Source: a virus. From it: DNA of 48,956 bases. Below the pieces are notes generated by a model, which did not search any database, was not told the origin of the DNA, and was given only the letters and a program-made list of their open reading frames with translations. Both the position numbers and the translations under genes were made by a program. Location of the stretch: IMG/VR virus record IMGVR_UViG_3300044910_000229, positions 1-48,956 of that record. One strand, 5' to 3'. Each line of letters begins with the position of its first letter. The stretch's first letter is position 1. Positions 42,801 through 48,956 of the stretch are shown here, one piece after another.

Positions 42801-45800
42801 TTGCAGTTGGATATGTTGTTGCAGCTGATCCAGATACATATGTTAATTGAACATTTGAGTAAGTGCCAGTACCGGTATATCCAGTTCCTCCAGATAATAT
42901 TGATGATGATTTAGTAACAGTTGTATTGTTATATAACGCATTAAACCCGACTGCAGTGTTATTAGAACCAGCAGTATTAGTATACATACTAGAATGACCG
43001 GCAACTACGTTGTTATTGCCAGTTGTATTAGAAAGAAGACTATTAGCACCAACAGAAATATTATAACCTCCTGCTGTATTAGAGAAAAGACTTTGATATC
43101 CAAGTGCTTGATTATATTGGCCAAGTGTATTAGCATACAAACTTAGTGCCCCAACTGATACGTTATAATTACCAGCTGATATACTAGAAACAGGAATAAG
43201 GAATCCGGAACCCCCGCCACCAATTAACGATGCAGTTGCAGTCATAACAGTGCTAGTATCTTTAAATCCAGAACCGTTACTTACTAACGTGCAGGAAGTA
43301 ACTTGACCACCTGATACTGTTATATTTGCAGTTGGATATGTTGTTGCAGCTGATCCAGACACAGGTGTTAATTGAACATTATAATAAGTTCCAGTGCCGG
43401 TATATCCAGAGCCACCGGTAATTGTTCCAAAACTACTAACACCAGTTGTATTTTTGTACAGACTTTGAAAACCAATTGCAATATTAGAAGCGCCAGTAAT
43501 ATTGCTTTGAAGACTATAAGAACCAATAGCTGTATTATAAATGCCGGTTGTATTTTTTTGAAGACTACTATAACCGCTAGCAGTATTGTTACCACCAATT
43601 GTATTATTTTGAAGACTACCAAAACCAATAGCAGTGTTAGAACTGCCGGACGAAAACGAGCTAGCTAAAATACTAAATCCAGAACCGGTGCCACCAATTG
43701 ATGCCGAATCAATTGTAAATGCGGTACTTGATACAGTTGAGTAAGCATAGGAACCAGGTGTAACTAATGCACATGCACTTACGTTGCCGGTTGCATTAAC
43801 TGTTATATTTACTATTGGATATGACCCAAACACTGCACCATATAGACCTGATAACGTTACATATTTATATGTACCAGGTGTATACCCGGTGCCACCGGTA
43901 ATTGTACCAAATGCGCCAATACCGGTTGTAGTACTGTACATTGCAAGTGCTCCAATTGCAACATTGCCGGTACTAGCCGTAGCTGTATACATACTTTGAT
44001 ACCCAATTGCTGTATTATTATTTGCAACTGTATTATTAAATAACGCACTTGCACCTACTGCAGTATTAGAACTTCCAATATTAGCATATAAACTTTTATA
44101 CCCAACAGCTACATTTGAGTCACTAGATGCTACTGACCCAATAGAAATTAGCAATCCGGATCCAGTTCCGCCAATTGACGCTGAGTCTGCACTCATAACA
44201 GTACTAGAATTTTTAAATCCAGTCCCATAGGTAAGTAGTGTACACGATGTAACTGCACCATTTGTTACTGTTATGTTAGCAGTTGGATATGTAATTGCAG
44301 TTGATCCAGAAACATATGTTAACTGAACATTAGTGTACATTAGTGTAGCGGCTGTCGGAGTATACCCAGTTCCGCCTGCAGATATTGTAATTGAAATTAC
44401 TCTTGCAGTAGTACTAAAAAGACTTTGAGTACCAACAGCAGTATTCCAATTGCTAGTTGTGTTAGTGGCAAGTGCAGAATAGCCTACTGCAGTATTAGCA
44501 CTTCCAGTTGTATTAGAATTAAGTGCCGTATCACCTACTGCAGTGTTGTCTGCAACGCCTCCGGCACCTTTGCCAACAATGATACTGTTAATGCTCGCAT
44601 CCCCACCTAATGTTAACACATTAGTAAACGGGTTAAATCTAAAACCAGAAGTAACTACATTTGCAATAGTTAATAATCCGGTAGTTGCAGAGCTAAATAT
44701 TGGATAAAATGTAGCATTTGTAGTAGTTGCTGTTACAGTTGCTCCGGGGGTACCGGTACCTAGTTGTCCCCCTGCACCTATCGTTACATACCCAGATGAA
44801 CCAACAGCTGGTAATTTAATTGTACCATTTGCAACAATTGTACCTGTACTAGCTCCAATATTAATTGTAGCAGTTGTAATATTAGTCCATTCATTAATAG
44901 TACCAGTTGTTACATCAGATGTTAAATTAACGGTACCTGCAGCAGTACCTGCAATTTTTAATACATTACCTGTAATTGCACCACCTACTGTAGTAGTTGA
45001 TAGTGTAGTAGAATTTGTTCCTAATCCAATTGTAGTAGTACTTGTACCGCCAACTGTAACACCTGTTGCAGATGCTAACACTTGCGCGTTATCTAATACA
45101 GTTACATTGTTAATCTTATACGATTTACCTGTAGCAATGTTCCAGTGTTCACTAGATGTCCAATTAGTATTAGTAGAATCCCAAATAATTGTTTTATTAG
45201 TAGCACCGGTGAGTGTAATACCGCCACCATTTGCAGTTACATCAGTTGCGCCACCAATCGATAATGTTGCTCCAGGTGCAGAACCTGTACCTGTAAATGC
45301 TGCACTTAACGTGATTTGCGTAGCACTATCAATTGATAATACGGTTACACTAGCTGGCAAAGTAACCGTACCGGCTCCACTTAATACAGGTGAAACTGCT
45401 GATCCGACTATAATGTTAGCAGTACTTGATAATGCAGAAACAACTGCTGATCCTGCAGTAATACTACCAGTCGGTGTAACTGCTGCCACTGATCCCAATT
45501 CTAAGTTTTTATCATCAACCGTAATCGTTGATGAATTTACTGTCGTTGTAAAACCATTAACTGTTAAATTTCCGCCAATGGTTAAATTAGTACCAACATA
45601 TAACTGTTTAGCAATAGCCGCACCACCTGCTACTGTTAATGCGCCACCGGTGGTGTTATTAGTTGCGTCTGTAGTATATGGTAATTTTAACCCACCGTAA
45701 ATTGTTGTAGCAATTACAGACGAATTACCAATTACAGTAGTGTTATTACCTAACCCAACTGCTGTATACCCGATTACAGTTTCGTTAGTAACTCCAGAAG

Positions 45801-46176
45801 CTGCTGATGCTTTTGTATTATAGCCAATATATATTGAGTTGTTAACTTCAATAACAGGAGTAGTTCCGTTTGGCATATAGCTGCCTGCAAAATATCCTAA
45901 ACTAGCATTGTTACTTCCAGTTCTGTTAGCAGAAAGACTACCGTATCCAATACCAGTGTTTGCACTACCAGTTGTATTACCTTGAAGACTATCATACCCA
46001 ACAGCGGTATTTTGAACACCGATAGTATTATTTTTAAGTGATAACGCACCAACTGCAGTGTTAAATGAAATATTACCTGCACCTCTACCTACAGTAATAC
46101 CGTTAATCGTAAGATCTTTAGTAAAATAGTATATTTTATGTTGTGCGTCTTTTAACGCTGGTAAATTAGGACGCAT
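39883..46176 (-). CDS. Giant tail fibre with YadA-head-like repeats, 2097 residues
   Basis: Residues 1-160 and about 530-1330 are made of repeats of the type NTAVGYxSLxxNTTGSA, similar to the left-handed roll of trimeric adhesin heads. Between them lies a fibre module (GNLTVNGFTTTVNSSTITVD then DKNLELG). Four copies of a Gly-rich domain of about 85 residues (GGTGYT to GSGF) interrupt the second repeat region. Residues about 1462-2097 repeat the tandem sugar-binding-like modules of the 693-residue fibre and end in ILKLAYYPKRLTNAELQSI. The start MRPNLPALKDAQHKIYYF overlaps the stop of the 137-residue gene by one base. No signal peptide. It is the longest gene in the window and a likely main receptor-binding fibre. 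Confidence 0.87.
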   Translation of the reverse strand: MRPNLPALKDAQHKIYYFTKDLTINGITVGRGAGNISFNTAVGALSLKNNTIGVQNTAVGYDSLQGNTTGSANTGIGYGSLSANRTGSNNASLGYFAGSYMPNGTTPVIEVNNSIYIGYNTKASAASGVTNETVIGYTAVGLGNNTTVIGNSSVIATTIYGGLKLPYTTDATNNTTGGALTVAGGAAIAKQLYVGTNLTIGGNLTVNGFTTTVNSSTITVDDKNLELGSVAAVTPTGSITAGSAVVSALSSTANIIVGSAVSPVLSGAGTVTLPASVTVLSIDSATQITLSAAFTGTGSAPGATLSIGGATDVTANGGGITLTGATNKTIIWDSTNTNWTSSEHWNIATGKSYKINNVTVLDNAQVLASATGVTVGGTSTTTIGLGTNSTTLSTTTVGGAITGNVLKIAGTAAGTVNLTSDVTTGTINEWTNITTATINIGASTGTIVANGTIKLPAVGSSGYVTIGAGGQLGTGTPGATVTATTTNATFYPIFSSATTGLLTIANVVTSGFRFNPFTNVLTLGGDASINSIIVGKGAGGVADNTAVGDTALNSNTTGSANTAVGYSALATNTTSNWNTAVGTQSLFSTTARVISITISAGGTGYTPTAATLMYTNVQLTYVSGSTAITYPTANITVTNGAVTSCTLLTYGTGFKNSSTVMSADSASIGGTGSGLLISIGSVASSDSNVAVGYKSLYANIGSSNTAVGASALFNNTVANNNTAIGYQSMYTATASTGNVAIGALAMYSTTTGIGAFGTITGGTGYTPGTYKYVTLSGLYGAVFGSYPIVNITVNATGNVSACALVTPGSYAYSTVSSTAFTIDSASIGGTGSGFSILASSFSSGSSNTAIGFGSLQNNTIGGNNTASGYSSLQKNTTGIYNTAIGSYSLQSNITGASNIAIGFQSLYKNTTGVSSFGTITGGSGYTGTGTYYNVQLTPVSGSAATTYPTANITVSGGQVTSCTLVSNGSGFKDTSTVMTATASLIGGGGSGFLIPVSSISAGNYNVSVGALSLYANTLGQYNQALGYQSLFSNTAGGYNISVGANSLLSNTTGNNNVVAGHSSMYTNTAGSNNTAVGFNALYNNTTVTKSSSILSGGTGYTGTGTYSNVQLTYVSGSAATTYPTANITVSGGAVTACTFVTYGSGFKDTSTVMTATASLIGGAGSGFLVGPATLFSGDSNVSIGSYSLNANTIGQNNTASGQRALQANTTGSNNVATGTSSMFSNTSGSSNVAIGVSSLQANLTSDNNIAIGNGAAQAALTGPTIAIGAAALNAVSSGTYNLAIGDGAGRYLTNGNTQVTSINSSTYLGHTTRASAAAGVTNETVIGYNAIGSGSNTVTIGNSSVLSTIINGNITTTTTAISAAAWTTAGVNLKLQARTYTDTSSLAGTVASSYINAISAPTFASTNAITITDAANLYVAAPVAGTNSTLTNAWSILATGKIKAAAFIGDATGLTYTGASVRPSLLLNFANTKRLDKRITFARASIATRYNQDGLIEVVATNQPRFDHDPITKQSLGLLMEEQRQNLLKCSEPFFDNTVWGKANCTIVPNAAVAPDGTFTASKIILNSGSPYGYLASYGGLSANTTYTLSYYAKAAEFTETYPDIFTNGASDIQFKANLSTGGKSNVAGSPDDYGVVPVGNGWYRCYITRTFSSGFDMTNNQIQIGRMQGTGNGTSGIYIWGAQLEAFPFMSSYIPSSETFTSRASFGSYYDSTGLIKYASANAARYTYNPANLKLAPKLLLETSSANLFYYSEQFDNTSYWTTSAVSFTANATVAPDGTTTADKMTETVTGSAIQHLIVQSIGTVSVGSVYTSSIYAKAGERTCISVTANAEAYIVFDLVAGTIFQGASQATMTAVGNGWYRCCATFTKTNTNGSFYYVNWDNAGGGLNNYIGTVGSGLFIWGAQVESGAIASSYIKTASSTVNRSADLYSASLYTRIGEFAAMTGTNFLNWYRQDEGTLHATSRLMSTTTAVSVPTMAWVDTGAGGAITLISLRYVSGSGGAVIDSYGYNNSVSQWDLNGTAVTSQTVISCALAYATNDIALSVSGNTVETDTSAAVGQGMSRMLIGSNQNLHILKLAYYPKRLTNAELQSITTQ
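42655..44402 (-). repeat. Four copies of an inserted Gly-rich domain within the giant fibre
   Basis: The copies lie near 44145-44402, 43665-43925, 43180-43445 and 42655-42925. The core is GGTGYT, NVQLTYVSG, YPTANITVSGGAVTSCT, then SLIGGxGSGF. The last two copies are almost identical in DNA over long stretches (for example TATATTTGCAGTTGGATATG in both), which implies recent duplication or conversion; the second copy is the most diverged. Confidence 0.8.
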
Positions 46177-46589
46177 TAGTAATCCATCCCACGCGCATAT
46201 ACTTGTATATTAGCGGCTACACCGGTTGCAACGTATAATTTTTCAGTAGCTTTTAACCTTAGTGGATAATCTTCTGTATAATTTGTAAAAGTTGATATTG
46301 TTATGCCGGCAGTAGTACTTAATGTTTGCGCTGGCATTGTAATAGAATCAATTAATTTTAATGCAGTTGTATCAGACCCTGTAGTTGTAAACAAATAAAG
46401 GGCAGTTGCAGTTACGGTAGCACGAGGAATTGCAGTAATTGAAGTTATTGCCGACCCTTCTAATCCTGCTGTGAAAAGTAATACTGCAGTCGAGACTGAA
46501 TCACCTGAGACTGCAGAGGTTGCTGCTGTTATGTTGCAATTTGAATTGTTTACCGCTTGTACAAACGGTGCTGTGAATGTTTTTGCCAT
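46176..46589 (-). CDS. Conserved fibre-region protein of unknown function
   Basis: The protein has 137 residues, probably all beta-strand. The start MAKTFTAPFVQAVNNSN and the core ITSITAIPRATVTATALYLF, DSITMPAQTL and LRLKATEKLYVATGVA match a small protein found beside tail fibres in many phages and prophages. Its function is not known to me; a small virion jelly roll is plausible. AGGAAT precedes the ATG, one base separates it from the stop of the upstream fibre, and its own stop overlaps the ATG of the giant fibre. Confidence 0.8.
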   Translation of the reverse strand: MAKTFTAPFVQAVNNSNCNITAATSAVSGDSVSTAVLLFTAGLEGSAITSITAIPRATVTATALYLFTTTGSDTTALKLIDSITMPAQTLSTTAGITISTFTNYTEDYPLRLKATEKLYVATGVAANIQVYARGMDY

Positions 46590-46590
46590 G

Positions 46591-48956
46591 TTAAATTCCT
46601 GTATATGCTAAACTGTATGCGTGTAATTGTGAGAGTAAGTTTAACGGTGCGCTTACCCAGGTAGTTCCGTCCGATGTTAATACATTTCCTGCAGTGCCGG
46701 CACTTGATAATCCAGTACCGCCATGTGTTGCTGGTAACACGTTAACCCATGCCGGAACATTTGACGAAACTGTTAAAATTGCTCCATTTGTGCCAATTGC
46801 TAATTTTGATAATACAGTTGATCCACTTGCATATAAAATATCACCAGTGGTATATGTTGTAATATCAGTGCCGCCTTTTGATACTGGTATAGCAGAACTA
46901 AAATGAGTTGGATCTAAAAAATATGTAGAATCATGAGAATCTAAAGTTGCTGCATCTAATACACCATTTTTAAGTTGTACTTGTCCTGAAAGTAAACTAT
47001 CGCCAGTACCTACTGAGAATTGAGTAGTATTAAAACTCGCAGCACCTAGTGTTGAAAATAAACCAACTCCGCCAGTTTTATCAACACTAACCATATCAAC
47101 TGTTACTGCACCGTATTTAGCACCAGTTCCAGACCCCGTAATAGTTAACGCTGCATTAGTAGATTGGATAGACGATACCGCCGGAGACCATGAAGAATCT
47201 CCTCGTAAAAATGTATTACTGTTAGCAGCACCAGAAACTGCTAATCTTGTAGTATCAATAACGCCTGATATAATATTAGCTGCATCTATACTTGAGGTTG
47301 CAATTAAACCCCAACTTGATGCAACTCTACTACTTGTGTTAATTACACCAATTATATTAACTTGGTCAGTGATAAATGTACATGTTCCTGATCCAATTGC
47401 TGTAATATTTATTGCTGCAATGATCGAACCGTTAATGCTTTGTAATGCATCAGATCGAAGTGTATGCAGTGTAAATGTATTAGTAGTAACTGATCCTACA
47501 AAGAATGTTTCTCGATCTGGTATTACGTGACCATAACTAGATGGTAGCGAAGACCCAGTGATTGTAACTGCAGTACCATTTGTTATACCATGTGCAGGTG
47601 CATAGAATCTATCATTATCTAAATTTACAACATGTAAATAAAAGAAATGTATGCCAGATGAACTTGATCCAAATATTACCTTATTTGCAGAAGATGCTGT
47701 ATAATCTGTATATAATTCAATTACATCATTTGAAATTTTCTTAACAAAATAAGATAACGCAATTAATCCGCTAATCGGAGGATTAAATGAAGAATCATAT
47801 GTTATTGAATCACCAGTACTTAATCCGTGTCCAACAATCGTTATTTGGTTTAGTACATAGTTAACGTCACCGCCTATATCAATCGAGGTTGCATTAAATG
47901 ACTTAGTTGTTATATCAGTTAATGTTAGTGTTTTAGTAATACTTAAATTATCTGCTACAAAATCAGGTGACGCTTCTGATCCAATAAATGCAACACCTGA
48001 AATAATATCTAAATATACTCGGGTTTCAACACTAGATACTTTAACATTAAATAAACTACCAGTTCCACCTAAATATGTATTTGATGCAGATAATATATCA
48101 TCAATTGCATATCCAATACCGCCATATGTTATATCAACTGTAGTAACACTACCTAATGTTACCGTAATGTTAGCAACTGCGCCTGATCCAGTTCCGGTAG
48201 ATGAGATTAGTGGAACATGAATATATGTTCCTGATACGTATGAACTTCCTCCAACTATTGTTAAATTATTAACTGTAGTAATTACGCCAGATTTTAATTC
48301 AGTTACTTCGCCATCTGCATGGTTATTTACTGCTGTAATAATTGACCGAACAGTACCAGTTGCGTTAATAGGAGTTATAAATGTTAATGTTGATATTAAA
48401 TTTTCAGGGATTGACGATAATTCAGGAAATGTTATTGTAAACTCGCGTGGATTAACCCCCATATTAACATTAGTAATAATAGAACCTGGTGGAATATCTC
48501 CACCGAACACATAATCGCCATTATTAATAGTTCCTGTTAAATTCGATGATGTAACAGTACCGGTTGTAGTAGTTGAATTAACTGCTGCATTTACTATTGC
48601 ACCTTGATATGCAGTAAACGTAGTTGATGTAGTCGAAACACCAGTTTTATTAAATTTAAACCTAGTAGTACTTATTATCGATGGGTATGAGATTCCGTTA
48701 TACTCAGCAATTGATGACGTAGTTTTAATATGAGAAACCGAAGTTAACCCATGAGGTGCAGCTGTAGTAACATATACTACATTATTGTATCTCAATATTT
48801 TAGCAACAGAACTAATAGTATACGAATATGAACTAGTATTTGGTAATATTACATATTGACTAACATTTGTAGTTCTAAGTATGTGATTTTCAACCACATT
48901 TGCAACTGCACTAATTGTCATACAGTATGCAGTAGTTATAGTAGATCCAATTGTTA
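46591..48956 (-). CDS. Tail fibre protein, 5-prime end beyond the window
   Basis: At least 788 codons are visible. An ATG at 48921 is in frame, but the frame stays open to the right edge (TIGSTITTAYC precedes that Met) and no ribosome site precedes the ATG, so the true start lies outside. The protein is beta-rich, with APHGLTSVSHIKTTSS and FYAPAHGITNGTAVTITG segments, one copy of the Gly-rich domain seen in the giant fibre (GGSSYVSGTY, ANITVTLGSVTT, LGGTGSLFNVKV; about 48025-48275), and a fibre-shaft end with PVSKGGTDITTYTTGDILYA and LSSAGTAGNVLTSDGTTWVS. It is most likely part of the tail fibre set. Confidence 0.83.
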   Translation of the reverse strand, partial: TIGSTITTAYCMTISAVANVVENHILRTTNVSQYVILPNTSSYSYTISSVAKILRYNNVVYVTTAAPHGLTSVSHIKTTSSIAEYNGISYPSIISTTRFKFNKTGVSTTSTTFTAYQGAIVNAAVNSTTTTGTVTSSNLTGTINNGDYVFGGDIPPGSIITNVNMGVNPREFTITFPELSSIPENLISTLTFITPINATGTVRSIITAVNNHADGEVTELKSGVITTVNNLTIVGGSSYVSGTYIHVPLISSTGTGSGAVANITVTLGSVTTVDITYGGIGYAIDDILSASNTYLGGTGSLFNVKVSSVETRVYLDIISGVAFIGSEASPDFVADNLSITKTLTLTDITTKSFNATSIDIGGDVNYVLNQITIVGHGLSTGDSITYDSSFNPPISGLIALSYFVKKISNDVIELYTDYTASSANKVIFGSSSSGIHFFYLHVVNLDNDRFYAPAHGITNGTAVTITGSSLPSSYGHVIPDRETFFVGSVTTNTFTLHTLRSDALQSINGSIIAAINITAIGSGTCTFITDQVNIIGVINTSSRVASSWGLIATSSIDAANIISGVIDTTRLAVSGAANSNTFLRGDSSWSPAVSSIQSTNAALTITGSGTGAKYGAVTVDMVSVDKTGGVGLFSTLGAASFNTTQFSVGTGDSLLSGQVQLKNGVLDAATLDSHDSTYFLDPTHFSSAIPVSKGGTDITTYTTGDILYASGSTVLSKLAIGTNGAILTVSSNVPAWVNVLPATHGGTGLSSAGTAGNVLTSDGTTWVSAPLNLLSQLHAYSLAYTGI

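Noticed and set aside
43368-44054. Leu/Ile/Val-rich frames inside the YadA-like repeats (membrane-protein look-alikes)
   Set aside because: They are out-of-frame readings of the repetitive fibre gene, with repetitive composition and no start signals.
45107-45700. Open frame on the plus strand inside the giant fibre, and similar long plus-strand frames at 35562-36137 and 36342-36773
   Set aside because: They are rich in Val, Pro and Thr as expected for the reverse of Thr/Gly/Asn-rich fibre codons, lack ribosome sites, and lie wholly within strong fibre genes.
46591-48921. ATG at 48921 as the true start of the last fibre
   Set aside because: The frame is open upstream to the window edge and no ribosome site lies before this ATG, so it is treated as internal.
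1-48956. tRNA genes, insertion sequences, integrase or attachment sites
   Set aside because: I looked in the intergenic gaps, which are nearly all under 70 bases; none can hold a tRNA, and no transposase, integrase or flanking duplication is visible.

Overview
This window is the late, structural half of a strictly lytic-looking, AT-rich T4-like myovirus. Its closest kin are the marine T4-like phages: the neck, tail and terminase proteins resemble those of cyanophages and pelagiphages more than those of coliphage T4. The host cannot be read from the sequence, but a marine Gram-negative bacterium is likely. The DNA is almost entirely coding, many neighbours overlap by ATGA, and several starts are preceded by the T4-type late promoter NATAAATA. 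I see no tRNA, integrase, insertion sequence or CRISPR array.

Layout, left to right. (1) 1-10098, leftward: the order of transcription is gp13 neck protein, dNMP kinase, a very large gp18 tail sheath, gp19 tail tube, a tube-like gp54-type protein, a small conserved protein, a gp4-type head-completion nuclease, gp16 small terminase, two conserved unknown proteins, and TerL (gp17). TerL stops right after its ATPase domain. Its last 31 residues look like the N-terminal piece of an atypically split intein, so the nuclease half should be encoded to the left of this window. (2) 10159-13546, rightward: gp14 neck (TTG start), gp15 tail terminator and a Nudix hydrolase, driven from a symmetric pair of divergent late promoters. 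(3) 13472-20794, leftward: a glycan and sulfate cassette with its own sigma70-like promoter. It encodes a sulfotransferase, an FkbM methyltransferase, a TPR-GT9 glycosyltransferase, a SAM methyltransferase, a GT4-methyltransferase-GT2 fusion, an unknown protein and an APS-kinase-like P-loop kinase. (4) 20859-48956, leftward: about 28 kb of receptor-binding and fibre proteins.

The fibre region is the most unusual part. From right to left it holds a partial fibre (window edge), a small conserved protein, a 2097-residue fibre of YadA-head-like repeats with carbohydrate-binding-like modules at its C-terminus, a 693-residue fibre sharing that C-terminal module, a 107-residue accessory protein, an 850-residue fibre, three LamG-like paralogues, a fibre with an S74 intramolecular chaperone, four consecutive RCC1 beta-propeller proteins (1059, 483, 978 and 374 residues), and a DUF4376-like protein. 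The RCC1 genes form an 8.7 kb block of about 150-bp direct repeats. The smallest gene has seven blades (one propeller) and the largest 21 (three propellers).

The two features most likely to be new biology are the RCC1 propeller array, a candidate recombining receptor-binding repertoire, and the fractured TerL with its very short intein N-fragment. The sulfotransferase and APS-kinase pair inside a glycosylation cassette is a third. All family calls come from reading motifs; no database search was run.
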